Program-made: the position numbers and the translations under genes
NCBI GenBank assembly: GCA_012845835.1
Contig: JABAKD010000005.1
Location: forward strand, 9,040,823-9,104,822
Direction of reading: 5' to 3'
Origin: Undaria pinnatifida
Taxonomy: Eukaryota > Sar > Phaeophyceae > Laminariales > Alariaceae
DNA length: 64,000 nucleotides
In this document: positions 41,641 through 52,939 of the stretch, in pieces
Layout of the letters: the number at the start of each line of letters is the position of its first letter
How positions within the stretch are numbered: position 1 is the first letter of the stretch
Notes under the pieces: generated by a model
Told to the model about the DNA's origin: nothing
What the model saw: only the letters and a program-made list of their open reading frames with translations
Databases searched by the model: none

Positions 41641-42209
41641 CTCTACCGCATTTCACAATTTCGCACACACGAGCCACGTACAAGGATTGACGGCTTTTCT
41701 GCTTCCCCGGGGAGATTCGTCGCTCGTATTTCTGCCTGTCACCACTACCGAAGGGTGTACCGGCCGCGGGTCGATTTCGCCTGCCGCTGACACCGTTTTC
41801 GCTTCGGTTTTTGCCATACCCATCGAGGGCGACACGGGCTTCGCAGAAGCCCTGGCTGCAGCGACGCCCATCGCACAGCCGACTTATCTATCCCGGAGTT
41901 CTACACAGGAGTCGGCCCCCGCCGCGACCACCGGTTCGACTGTGTCCGTCTCCGCCTTGCTTGGCACTCTAGCCCCTCCGTCGTCGACGACGCGCCGACG
42001 ACCAGCGACAACAACGGGTAATACACCCCCGCTGTAGATTATGGATTCGGGCCCGGCGGGGCCCCTCGGCCATCTTCCAGACGAGGTACAACCTCGCCAC
42101 AAGTCCCACGGCCGCGGCCGGCTCCGCCCGCCGCCGCGACCCCTGGTCTTGCCGACTCGCCGGTCCGGTCGGTGCCACTACCGTCCGACCGCGACCACGC
42201 AGAGCCTAT

Positions 42210-43650
42210 ATGGGAACTCCTCTCTCACGGCTCACACCTTCTCCTGATGACACGCCGACTGCACATACAAGGTCGGACGCCCTCGGCGACGCTGCTGAAT
42301 TGCGGTTCGCTGATTCCGTCGCGCGTTATTCACATGCTGATTGGAAGCGAGAGCAGCACGCGGAGCCGACGTGCCACTCCATGATGCGCTACGTTTCTAT
42401 CGGCCAGCCATCGGTCCTGCCGCCCGACGTTTTAGCGTGCTACCCCTCGCACAAGCGTCCATCCCTCTCAGACATCAAGGAGCTGGCGGGAGATACAACC
42501 GACGACGACATCGTCCTACTCGTCCGTAACCCGACACTGCCGCCAACAAGGTCTGACAAACCCAACCCTGTGGGGCGAGCTGCTTGCTTGCTGAACGACG
42601 AGCTAGTTCGCATCTACGCTCTCCTGCTCATGCGCCCTCGGATCATGCAAGCTTGTCACTCGACGGCCTCTTGTCACCTTGGCACCATGCGCACGTTGCG
42701 CATGCTGGAGCGGTTTTATTGGTGGATTGGCATGAATGTGTGCACCCGGTGGTGGCTTTCGCCACTGCTTGAAGTGCCAAGCGCGGAAAACCCCACGGCT
42801 GACTGTCCGCTGGCTCATCATCTCAATGCCTCTACCGGAAGGTTCAGGTGTCGCCGTCAGTGTTGACTACTTCGGCCCCCTTCCGGTCACACCACGAGGC
42901 AGCACCTACATCCTGCTGTTCACCGATCGCTTCAGTCGTCGGGCCGACATGTTCCCCGTCACTGCCGCTGAGTTCACCGCAGAGGGTACAGCCAATATCC
43001 TGGTAAACCAATACGTCCCCTTGTCGGGTTGCCCGCGCACCATACTCTCGGACAACGGCCTGCAGTTCTGCTCCAAGCTTTCACAAGCTGTATATCAGCT
43101 GTTGGGTGCGCACAAGCTTGCTACAAGCTCCTATCATCCCAGCTGTAACGGGGGCGTTGAGCGGGTAAACCACACTAAGGCCCAAATGCTGGCTATGGTC
43201 GTCAACGAGCGACAAAACGATTGGGACATGCATCTGCCCCACGTCGGGTTCGCTTACAACAATTCCGTCAGCGCGGCGATGGGTCTGGCGCCCAACGAGG
43301 TCCACATGGGCAGACTTCCACGGCTCCCGCTGACAGTTTTCGACCGCACTGGTGTCGTGGGACACCAGAGTCTGGCCCTTGAGCACCTGGCCTATTGCGA
43401 CTTGGCCACCGACCGGCAAAAGCGCGCGAACGACATTGTTCGCGCACACCACACCCTCACCGTTTCCCGTGTTTAACCGCAGAAACTCCGCCCTCGCCGA
43501 CGCGCTGCGTCCAACACCTAACTTCGCTGTGGGTGGTTGGGCATGGGTGTACGATTCTGCCTCTACCATCCGCCAGGGTGTGAAGGCGAACATCGACGCC
43601 AAGGTACTCAAGGCCAAACTCGCGCTTAACTGGACGGGCCCGTACAAGGT
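42210..43650 (+). pseudogene. Gypsy integrase, frameshifted
   Basis: The first frame carries the start of the HHCC zinc domain (ACHSTASCHLG, His near 42657). A frameshift near 42745 leads into CLKCQARK and the catalytic core. The core has VDYFGPLP (Asp at 42865), ILSDNGLQF (Asp at 43051) and NGGVERVNH (Glu at 43159), which is a D,D-35-E spacing. A further frame change near 43475 leads to LALNWTGPYKVLAV, the GPY/F module typical of Ty3/gypsy integrases. The catalytic triad is intact although the reading frame is broken. It would insert element cDNA in the nucleus. Confidence 0.85.
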
Positions 43651-43718
43651 CCTGGCCGTCTGTCCCTGCTCCGCCGCCGAGACCGGACGGTTCGCCGCTC
43701 GGGAGCAACCTCCTCTAT

Positions 43719-44518
43719 TTGGATCTCCCTTCCGACCTGCCCGGTTCGGACGCTCGTCGGCGTGTGGCCATCGAGCGCTGCAAACCCTGTGCCAACCCCC
43801 ACGACAGCGGGGACATGCCCAAATACCTTCTGGCGGGGCTGACGCAGTACGTGCTCAACAATTTTTCCAAGAAGTCCCCGCCGTACCACGTCACTCAAGA
43901 CGACGGTTTGACTCCTCTCCAACGGCTGGAAGTGAAGCAGATCACTGGTCATCAGTCGGCACGGGGGCAAGGTGGCGTCATCGCGGTGCTATACAAGACG
44001 CATTGGGCGGGGCTCTCCGAACCTTCCTGGGAGCGGGAAATGGACCTCCACCTCTCCCGCTCCCACATCTTGCGTTATTGGACCGGAACCCCGGACCAGC
44101 ACCGCCAAACCAACCGCCTCTACCGCCGAATGCGGATCGGGGCGGAACAGCGCGAGCTCTCCCGCAACAACGGGGAACATTTCCTAGCGCCGGGCTACGC
44201 CTGTGTTCCCCGCGCCGATTGGCTCCGTCGCCACCACGACACAATACTTCCTAAGGGATCCCACTTTTGGTACAAGGGAGACGATGGGTATGGTGGCTGG
44301 GAAAAATCAGCGCGAGCACTACCGAGGACAAGGTATACCTGGTCCGCTTTCTGGACGACCTGGGATCGATTAAACTTCCTCTTCACCCCGCGCGCTACAA
44401 GACTTCTACGGGAGCCGTACGAGGCTCTTGGTGCTTGCAAGTTCACATCGTCAGTGCGTTTCCTCGGGTAATCCAACGTAACGTAGACGAATCTCGAGAC
44501 GCGGCCCTGGCCAGTTGA
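43719..44518 (+). pseudogene. Integrase C-terminus: chromodomain plus extra C-terminal domain
   Basis: 43917-44081 reads LQRLEVKQITGH..LYKTHWAGLSEPSWERE..SRSHILRYW, a chromodomain of the kind fused to chromovirus integrases to steer insertion to histone marks. After about 60 more residues a shift near 44300 leads to WWLGKISA..KVYLVRFLDDLGSIKLPLHPARY and a C-terminal NVDESR. This second part looks like a small beta-barrel (Tudor-like) domain by pattern only. The aromatic cage of the chromodomain is degenerate by eye. Confidence 0.7.
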
Positions 44519-45411
44519 CTTCCAAGCCGCCACCGCTCCTTGATAGTTCTTCCATTTTTGGGGTTATGAGGTTTGAGTTTTTGCCTTTGGGTTGTTCGTA
44601 GTGTCCTGAGGGTCTTCGTCGGGTTTTGGGGCGGTTCTTTTCATTTTTATTTCTTTCTGTCCTGCCGAACCCCCTGCTCAGTGCCGAGCCAGGGTTCGGG
44701 TAAAACGCCGCTATCTGAGGCGCAGGGATGTCGCTTTTTCGTCATTGTTCAATTTCGCCCTGCCGACGCCCTCCTCAGCCCACAGCCGGGGGGCGACCAG
44801 GGTACCCTGTTCGCGCGTAACGTGGTACAGGGCTATGTACGGGTCTGTGTGTCATCTTTTATCTTTTGTGTGCTGTATTTGTTCTACTTTGTTTTTTCGA
44901 CTGAACACTCCCTCCTAGCGGGGCTGTAGGTGTTGCCACCTTCCATCCCGGGTATTTGTCGTTTCCTCGTCTATCCCCCGCCATGCCGATGGTCCGCGGG
45001 AAGTTTTTCGTACGACTTCTCCCTTGTGTTAGCGCCTGTGTTCCCCTCCATATCGACGAGGGCTCGCCTCGCCATAGTACCTTTTCTGTGGTTGGTTTGC
45101 CGTAGAGCCTTTCTTGCCCCTCCCCCCCGCCACACCGGAGGCATGCGGCAGGTTCTAGAGCCTTTTCTGCCCCCCCCCGCCACACCGGCGACACGCGGCA
45201 GGGTTTTGATGGGTGACTTTTGCCTTGTTGTAGGGTCTGCGTTTCTTTCAACTGCTTTTCTTCGCGTGTTCCTGGCTCCATAGCCAGACCGTTAGAGGTG
45301 TGGGAGTGGGTTTTGAAGAGCCGCATCTTCGACTCATGGTCTAGTTCGTAGAACCGGAGTTTCCCCGAATCTCCCATGTTTCTGCATATGCGACTCATCA
45401 GGGTGGGCTAG
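44519..45411 (+). other. Gypsy 3' untranslated internal region
   Basis: No coding signal is seen between the integrase stop and the 3' LTR. The final 160 bp is strongly similar to the sequence next to the LTR fragment at 11521-11965, confirming that it belongs to the element. It contains CACACCGG-type short repeats near 45130 and 45180. Confidence 0.7.
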
Positions 45412-45681
45412 TGTTAAGATACGGCCTCGAAAGGCCTGTGATTATCCGAATTTGAGATCATTTGGATGGGCTTCGTATGATAAGGTTGGCGTTTTATATT
45501 CGGGATAGCTAGGAAATAGATCGGAGGCACGAGCCTCCGATATCAGAAGCCATCCGGGGCTCTGGTGGAATCGAATAAAGCTACGTCTCTACGAAGGCAA
45601 AGAAAGTGAGTACTCACCGAGGACCTGCTCAATTGGCAGATCTGCAGGGGGCACTCTGTGTCCTCACCCTATAACCTTACA
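45412..45681 (+). repeat. Gypsy 3' LTR
   Basis: 270 bp with the same ends as the 5' LTR. A short purine stretch (CAGGGTGGG) just upstream is the likely polypurine tract. The CTGT target duplication at 45682-45685 is immediately followed by a CTA/CTG trinucleotide microsatellite. Confidence 0.9.
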
Positions 45682-45682
45682 C

Positions 45683-45897
45683 TGTCTACTACTACTGCTG
45701 CTGCTACTACTACTTCTACTGCTACTACTACTGCTACTACTACTACTACTACTGCTGCTACTGCTGCTGCTACTATTACTACTGCTACTGCTACTGCTGC
45801 TACTACTACTACTGCTACTGCTACTGCTACTGCTGCTACTGCTACTGCTGCTGCTGCTACCACTACTACTACTACTACTACTACTAGCGGCATCATG
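45683..45897. repeat. (CTA/CTG)n microsatellite
   Basis: About 70 trinucleotide units directly after the gypsy 3' LTR and its target duplication. Confidence 0.95.
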
Positions 45898-46424
45898 GTT
45901 GACTAAATAATGCACTGCTGTGTTTGTTGTGCATTGAATGGCTAAAAACCCTTCAGTATAGTATATAATAATATGGACTGGACGGTGGAATGCCCGCCGA
46001 GGACTGAGGTAAGCAAGGTAGATGGATCGGCCTAGCGGCTCATGAGCGGGCATGGGAATCTATGGCTGCTACTACTGCTATAGGTCTAGACTAGCAACGC
46101 CTTGATTGGGTAGCTAATGAACACTGAATACCACACATCCCGTATACGAGTACCAGATTTTTTTTTGTGATACACCGTGCGTTCAAGGAGCATTCTCTCG
46201 CGCGAATCGATACCCCAGGCGCAACAGCAGTTGTTACGGCTGTCGTACGACGTACCAGCGGGAGCACGCAAAAAAGAGAAAAGGAGCTCCACTTCTAGAA
46301 ACGTCAAATAAGAAAAAAAAACGCATCGAACGGGGATGTGATTTCTGCGCGAATCGAGAAAGTGGCGTTTTTTTTCCAATTTTTTCTACTTGGTTTTGGT
46401 AACCCCCCCCCCCCCTCCTGTCTG

Positions 46425-46672
46425 GTTCCTGGCGCTGTCATCCTTAAGCAAGAAAGTAGGCACGAGGTGCCGAGGTCCGTCTTACGAGTGGTTCTTGGAA
46501 GGATGCAGTTCACCCTTCATGCGATGCGCCGAACACCTCACGACGCTTCGCGCTTGGTGCAAGTAATGTCTGACTGGTTGGTGAAAACCCGACGTGCTCC
46601 GTCCCGGCATAGTAGGGATGCGAGGGTCTATGGTCGTACGACAACGGCCATGCACAAACTGAGTACACCCCC
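46425..46672. repeat. 240-bp dispersed repeat, copy 2
   Basis: Second copy; about 85-90 percent identical by eye. It is also followed by a C-run. Confidence 0.75.
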
Positions 46673-46679
46673 CCGTGTC

Positions 46680-47185
46680 TGACTCCTTAAAAAAATGTGT
46701 GGGTCGCATTTTCTTTTTCTGTGCTCCCCTGGACGTACCCGGTACCGAATCTAAAAAGGACTATCAACGTGGCGTTTGTAGTTGCAACGAACGGTACTAC
46801 TAGATCCTTTGTTAATAGGACTGAATTAATATCGAACAACGACGAAGCATCTACGCATTTAGATCAAGCTCTCTCTTATGTGACTACGTGCGACGATGTA
46901 TAGCGCGCAAAACCAGGCAACAACATTGTCGTCGACGTACAAGGCTAAAAACACAACCAGGGGGAAAGACACATTTTTGTTTCCCCTTCTTGTTTTGGAT
47001 TCCATTCTATTAATACCAAAACAACGGGCCTCCGTAATAATAAAATAAGGTACAGATTCTACAGCAACCGAGGAGAATGTGTTGAGCTGTTGAGCAGCAA
47101 ACCTAGCTGTATACCCAGCTCTCTACCCAGCTCTCTACCCAGCTCTCTACCCGTGGTCTAGCTGTAAGGTATTATTAGTCCCGAC
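46680..47185. other. No gene seen
   Basis: Only short frames; a small CCCAGCTCTCTA triplication near 47112-47150. Confidence 0.4.
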
Positions 47186-47330
47186 GCGTACTACGGTAGA
47201 GGTTCTCGACATTTTTTTTCTAATACTACCCCTCACTTTATTAGGAGGTTTTTAAAGACGTGCCCTTCTCTTATTAGCCCAAAACCTATTTGACAAAAAA
47301 AAAATAAAACTGCTGCTAGAGACTCTGATG

Positions 47331-47571
47331 CTACGATAGCTCCCCCCCCCAAAATCAGCGATTTTCTTCAACGAACGTTCCATGGCTGCTCGACACAAGG
47401 AAGGATACTATTGAAAAACATATATATATATCCATATATTTTCTTGCGTGCAAAGGTCTATCGACCGACGACGTTGGGGTGTCGAGGGACACCGTATTTC
47501 GGGAGATACGACCGGGGGCTGGTTCCGAAACCGGCGATTTCGTTCAAGAAAAGTTGGGGGGGCTGCCGTAG
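47331..47571 (+). mobile_element. CTACGATAGCCCC-ended MITE, copy 1
   Basis: About 240 bp bounded by CTACGATAGC plus a C-run and a G-run plus GGCTGCCGTAG. The interior has GCGATTTTCTTCAACGAACG near one end and GAAACCGGCGATTTCGTT near the other, an extended inverted repeat. Confidence 0.7.
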
Positions 47572-48854
47572 AACGAGTTTAGACCGGACGAATAAATCCC
47601 AGATGGTCTAGGCATACAACGGGGACCATCATTTGAGAGAAAAAATGGCCGATTATTTTATTTTCCCGACGATTTTGGGTTAAGGAGCCCCGTCATTCAT
47701 ATTTTTTCGCCAAAAAAAGGTATACCTTAATATCTCTATCGTAGCACGCGTCTCCCGTGGAGGTACACCCCCGACCAAGGCTAAAAGGTACGGGTACCCG
47801 CTTTGTTTTCAGTACCGGGTGCGTATGAGCCGCTCGCACGAGTAGCTCAGCACCTCACCTGACAAATACCAGGTGTACGTTAGGCGATACGTTGGGCGCA
47901 GCGTAGCAAACCTTTTCACCATTGCGTGGATGCACTTCGCAAGATTAAAGCAGAATGAAAGCTCAAGACCGCACAGGAACAGGACGGTCACTCGCGCGAG
48001 CGACCCCAAGCCCTTGCAAAAACGAAGCCAGAAAGCGACCCCCCCGAAGCCTTGCCCCCCCCCCCTCGCACACTATACGCACTCTGCTGGTGCCCATGTA
48101 TACGATATGGCATTTTTTTTCGGAGGGAGGCGTATATGTATAAATTGGTATATGATAGCGAACGATGGAGACGACAAGTGCGATTGTTGTTGTTGTTGTT
48201 GTTGTTGCTCATCCCATCTATTATCTTCGCACGTTTTTTTTCTCCTTCTCCTCCTCTTTCCCTAGACGTAACCCAGACCCGGGGTCGCTAAGCAGGCTCT
48301 TCCCCCCCCTCCCCACTAGGGTACGCGCCTTCATTTTTATCGCGCGAGTAGACTCCAGCACTTTCTTCCCTCGTCGACACGCGTCGAGCCATGCTTGAAC
48401 CCACGCCATGAAGCGCTCTCGGCAGCTAGTTGGTGTCTCTGGAAAACCACAAATCTCCATATACCGATATTTGAACCCCTGACTGCAACCTTATTGTAGT
48501 GTTCGAGGTTAACTACAATAGACCACCGGGGCGACCTGCGATACTGCTTTATTATCATGCATGCGTCACCCCACGTTAGGGGTGGTGTAGGTGCAGAATT
48601 TCCCAAGAATTTTCTAAGAATTTTCTAAGATTTTTCCAAGAACTGTCTAAGAAGTTTTAAAGAATTTTCTAAGCTCCTAACTAACATGAGGAGGGGAGCT
48701 CAATATCTCACCCAGGCGAGGTATGGCTTAGAAAGACACATTCGTTCTCGCGCAACCCGACCAGCACTTCTATGCGCTATAGTACTAATAGAATCAATAG
48801 TATCAATAGTATTAATAGTATTAATAGTATTAATAGTGGTCCTAAAGAGTCGTT

Positions 48855-49125
48855 CTACGGTAGGTAGCCCCCCCAACTTTTCTTTAACGAAATCGTCGGT
48901 GTTCAAACCAGCTTCCGGCCGTAGATCTCCTGATATGCGGTGTCCATTGACACCCCGACGTCATCATCGTTTGATAGCCCTTTGCACAAACAAGGAAAAT
49001 TTAATGTATGTGGAAACTTTTTGTCACACTGGCATCCTTCTTTTCGTGTCGAGCAGCCGTGAAACGTTCGTTAAAGAAAAAAAAAAGAAAACCGCTGTTT
49101 TTTTTTTGGGGGGGGGCTATCGTAG
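48855..49125 (-). mobile_element. CTACGATAGCCCC-ended MITE, copy 2
   Basis: Inverted orientation; ends CTACGGTAG and GGGGGGCTATCGTAG. Confidence 0.7.
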
Positions 49126-49236
49126 AATCAATCAAATTAAAAAAACAAATATTGTGCTCGCGTAAATGTATCAAGCAAGAGGCTAACCAGTAGTTCCTAC
49201 CCTGGGTCGAGAGACTAGTGCTACGATCTAGATGCA

Positions 49237-49672
49237 TTAAGGTATACCTTTTTTTGGCTGAAATGTTTATCTGGATAACGGGGGGCTCATTAAGGTATAC
49301 CTTTTTTTGGCTGAAATGTTTTTCTGAATAACGGGGGGCTCATTAAGGTATACCTTTTTTTGGCTGAAATTTTTTTCTGAATGACGGGGGACTCCTTAAG
49401 GTACACTTCTTTTTGGCTGGAATGCTTTTCTGAATGACGGGGGACTCCTTAAGGTACCCTTCTTTTTGGCTGGAATGCTTTTCTGAATGACGGGGGACTC
49501 CTTAAGGTATATCTATTTTTTGGCTAGAATGTTTTTCTGAATGACGGGGGACTCCTTAAGGCATACCTTTTTTTGGCGGAAATGTTTTTCTGAAATGACA
49601 GGGGACTCCTTAAGGTATACCTTTTTTTGGTTGAAATGCTTTTCTGAATGACGGGGGACTCCTTAAATCCAA
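49237..49672. repeat. 53-bp minisatellite derived from the composite MITE end
   Basis: Eight to nine tandem units of TTAAGGTATACC..TTTTTGGCTGAAATG..CTGAATGACGGGGG. The same sequence occurs once, as the terminal part, in the composite MITE copies. Confidence 0.85.
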
Positions 49673-49884
49673 AATCGTAGATTAGACACAGTTTTTTCTT
49701 TTTTTTTTTGTGCATGCGTTGAGATTTCTCGTTGTATATGCCTTCGTAGGCCATGGGATTTTTCATCCGGCCTCTCTTACAAAGCACTTTTATTTTTCCC
49801 TCGGCCAAACCGGTTTTGGGGAGAGGTCTTAATATTGTTTAACCCTTTTAAGAGCCCCCCAAATCCCTCCCTATATGACTGATT

Positions 49885-50121
49885 CTACGATAGCCCCCCC
49901 CAAAAAAAACAGCGATTTTCTTTACCGAACGTTTCATGGCTGCTTGACACAAAAGAAGAGTGCTGCTTGAGAAACGTCTCCGTACATTTTCTTGTTGGCA
50001 AAACTTGATCGAACGATGACGTCGGGGTGGCAAGGGGCAGCGTGTTTCAGGAGATACGGCCGGGAGTTGGTTTCAAAACCGGCGATTTTGTTAAAAGAAG
50101 TGATGGAGGGGGCTATCGTAG
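49885..50121 (+). mobile_element. CTACGATAGCCCC-ended MITE, copy 3
   Basis: Inserted into an inverted TTAA MITE: the left part (TTTAACCCTTTTAAGAGCCC, 49838 onwards) and the right part (TTTCAAGTAAATTTGTCCCC, about 50141-50162) of that MITE flank it. Confidence 0.7.
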
Positions 50122-50163
50122 TAAGACTCATATACTTATTAATTTCAAGTAAATTTGTCCCCC

Positions 50164-50523
50164 TTCTACGATAGCGGTTGTACACCACTTTTTTTCCGAG
50201 GTTCCTCAATTTGGGAGCTTAACCCCTTTGCAACTGGAAACCCGTTTTTGGGGACAAGATTACTTGAATTCAGTATAGGGAGGGGTTCGGGGGCTCTAAA
50301 GGGGTTAAGGCCTGTCCGAAAAACGTGTTTGGGAGAAAAATAAAACTGATACCGGATGAAAAGGTCCCAGATGGCGTATTAACAGGTACACAACGACAAT
50401 CACGCAGAAAAACAAAACGAAACAGCCTTTTTTTTTTCTCCGACGATTTTTGGTTGAAGGAGCCCGTCGTCTACAAAAACCTTTTTCAGACGAAAAGCGC
50501 TATCATCTATCGTAGCACGCGTC
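50164..50523 (+). mobile_element. CTACGATAG-ended composite MITE with TTAA MITE inside
   Basis: Starts TCTACGATAGCGGTTGTAC and ends CATCTATCGTAGCACGCGTC. The organisation matches 23757-24092, including the position of the TTAA MITE. Confidence 0.65.
50219..50308 (+). mobile_element. TTAA MITE, copy 4
   Basis: Nearly identical to copy 1 and placed at the same internal position of the composite element as copy 3. Confidence 0.8.
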
Positions 50524-50717
50524 GTTTCCAGTGGTGTAACAGGCGTTTTAAGCTTCAAAAGGCGAGGAACCTCAGACCAAAAAAAAAAGTGGTCAGTGCA
50601 CCCTCATCTGTTCGCAGCACGCAACGTCGGGACCTCAACCGGCCGGTTAGTAGAAATCTTTCGCCCGAAAAGTCTAACCCCCAGCACAGCATAGCACCAC
50701 CGCGGGAGGCCTCCTGT

Positions 50718-51445
50718 TAAGGTGTTAGTGGGGTATTAGTCCGTTTGACCACTTGCGAAAGGTTAACCAATAGCTTACCCAAACTAAGCCAGTGGGGTAT
50801 TAGTCCGTTTGACCACTTGCGAAAGGTTAACCAATAGCTTACCCAAACTGAGCCTTATAACACTTTCCCCCCCCTGAAACGGCGGGATACCAGGTCGGCC
50901 GGATATACGGGCGGACCTGTCAATTATCCAAGCCGTTTCATTTCCCGGGTATACCGGGGAGAGTATTTTTCAAGTCCGCCATGGGAAAATCTGAAAAAGT
51001 TTATTATGGTGGATGTGGGGATCGAACCCATGACCCAAAAACCCATGGTCTGTCGACGACGCCATTTGTTAAGGTGTTAGTGGGGTATTAGTCCGTTTGA
51101 CCACTTGCAAAAGGTTAACCAATAGCTTACCCAAACTAAGCCTTATAACACTCCCCCCCCCCAAAACGGCGAGATAGTAGGTCGGCCGGATATACGGGCG
51201 GACCTGTCATTTATCCAAGCCGTTTCATTCCCTGGGGTACCAGGGAGAGTATTTTTCAAGTTCGACATGGGGAAAATCTGAAAAGTTTATTGTTGTGGAT
51301 GGTGGGGATCGAACCCACGACCCAAAAACCCATGGTCTGTCGACGACGCAATTTGTTAAGGTGATAGTGGGGTATTAGTCCGTTTGACCACTTGCAAAAG
51401 GTTAACCAATAGCTTACCCAAACTAAGCCTTATAACACTCCCATG
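50718..51445 (-). repeat. Tandem tRNA-like SINE array
   Basis: Two full units and flanking part units of about 290 bp, each containing on the minus strand a T-arm/B-box GGGTTCGATCCCCAC after GGTCTGTCGACG-type sequence. A further segment, CAAGTGGTCAAACGG, resembles a Ser/Leu-type D-arm. The gap between the two is too long for a functional tRNA. Confidence 0.6.
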
Positions 51446-51662
51446 ACCGAGGCTGCGTGGTTCACGGGGGTGGGACCAATGCTACGATATATATATATAA
51501 TTATTTGTTTCCCCTGCCTGACGGGGCGGGGCGGATCCTTAACCCATCTTACACCCAAATTCGTCCAAATTCGTGGGAATTTCATTGTTTTTCGGGGCCT
51601 TTTTTTTTTGCAGTGGCCCGGAGCCACTCGCGCCATTGACAGCCCCCCTGTTCCTTTGCGGT

Positions 51663-51745
51663 CTTAAGCTTGTTGTTGTTGTTGTTGTTGTTGTTGCTGT
51701 TGTTGTTGTTGTTGCTGTTGTTGTTGCTGCTGCTGCTGCTGCTGT
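51663..51745. repeat. (GTT/GCT)n microsatellite
   Basis: Trinucleotide run ending in a T-run. Confidence 0.9.
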
Positions 51746-51856
51746 TTTTTTTTTAATTTCGCGACATGAAGCCGCAATGCAATAGTTAGCCACGATGCGC
51801 CAAGCGCATCGTAGGAAGTCGTTTCGTCTGTGAGGGGTACAGAGTCACTCGTGCGA

Positions 51857-51980
51857 GTATGATATGATATGATATGATATGATTTGATATGATATGATAT
51901 GATATGATATGATATGATATGATATGATATGATATGATATGATATGATATGATATGATATGATATGATATGATATGATAC
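51857..51980. repeat. (ATGAT)n pentanucleotide microsatellite
   Basis: About 24 units, one interruption (GATTT). Confidence 0.95.
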
Positions 51981-52114
51981 CTCAAAACCGGTAGTGAAAA
52001 AAAATGGGGTTTTATACTACAATACCGTAGCCTTGGTCGTGTACACTCCTTTTTTCACTCTGCCGCGCTTGAGCTACTCGCACGAGAGGCCCCGCACCTC
52101 ACCCGAGACTCTTT

Positions 52115-52354
52115 CTACGGTAGTCCCCCCCAACTCTTCTTTAACGAAATCGCCGGTTTTAAAACCAGCTCCCGGCCGTATCTCCTGAAATGTGGTGCCC
52201 CTTGCCGCCCCGGCGTCGTCATCCGATAGTCCCCTGCAAACCAGAAAATATTTGGAGGCGTTTTTTTCACAGCATCCTTCCTTCCTTGTGCCGAGCGGTC
52301 ATGAAACGTTCATTAAAGAACATCGCTTGTTTTTTTGGGGGGGGGCTATCGTAG
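52115..52354 (-). mobile_element. CTACGATAGCCCC-ended MITE, copy 4
   Basis: Inverted orientation; ends CTACGGTAGTCCCC and GGGGGGGCTATCGTAG. Confidence 0.7.
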
Positions 52355-52374
52355 AATCAGTCCTGACAAGAAAT

Positions 52375-52750
52375 GGCTTTTGTTATAAGGCTTAGTTTGG
52401 GTAAGCTATTGGTTAACCTTTTGCAAGTGGTCAAACGGATTAACACCCCACTAATACCTTCACTAATGGCGTCATCGACAGACCATGGCTTTTTGGGGTC
52501 GTGGGTTCGAATCCCACCATCCACAATAATAAAGGTTTTCAGACTTTCCCCATGTCGAACTTGACAAATACTCTCCCCGGTTTACCCAGGAAATGAAACC
52601 GCTTGGATATTGAAAGGTCCGCCCGTACATCCGGCCGATCTGCTTTCCCGCCGTTTCAGGGGGGAAGAGTGTTATAAGGCTTAGTTTGGGTAAGCTATTG
52701 GTTAACCTTTTGCAAGTGGTCAAACGGACTAATACCCCACTAGTACCTCA
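52375..52750 (+). repeat. tRNA-like SINE, second locus
   Basis: Plus-strand copy with GTGGGTTCGAATCCCAC (a perfect T stem) followed by CATCCAC. It is flanked by two copies of the TTATAAGGCTTAGTTTGGG segment. Confidence 0.6.
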
Positions 52751-52939
52751 ACACTTTCGGCTATTTGCTTGGTGCAGGCGTAGCGCTAGCCGTTCACCAG
52801 TCAGCGCGCGGATTTTTACGTCGCAAACTTCAAACAGCAGGGGCCGACGCAAGCAAAGGGACAGGGGGGGGGGGGGGGGGGGGGGGGGGGGGTCGGTCGC
52901 GTGAGAGTGACCCCTGCAAGCCACTGCAAAAAAAAAGCC

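Larger units (their letters stand above)
32985..45681 (+). mobile_element. Ty3/gypsy chromovirus-type LTR retrotransposon, 12.7 kb including a nested copia
   Basis: Two direct LTRs (32985-33252 and 45412-45681) both start TGTTAAGATACGG and end ACCTTACA. The flanks are CTGT on each side (32981-32984 and 45682-45685), a 4-bp target duplication showing that both LTRs belong to one insertion. Internal order: gag with zinc knuckle, nested copia (34177-39984, opposite strand), NADAR-like region, 36-bp repeats, integrase, chromodomain, extra C-terminal domain, 0.9-kb untranslated region, 3' LTR. By eye the LTRs differ at about 15-17 of 269 positions. No protease, reverse transcriptase or RNase H is seen, and every coding part is frameshifted, so the element is dead or strictly non-autonomous. 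Confidence 0.88.

Noticed and set aside
40880-41683. 267-codon minus-strand open frame as a gene
   Set aside because: It lies antisense within the gypsy element, consists partly of the 36-bp repeat, and shows no known motif.
52440-52530. Functional tRNA-Ser gene
   Set aside because: The T-arm is canonical, but the D-arm is too far away and the anticodon loop would have nine bases.
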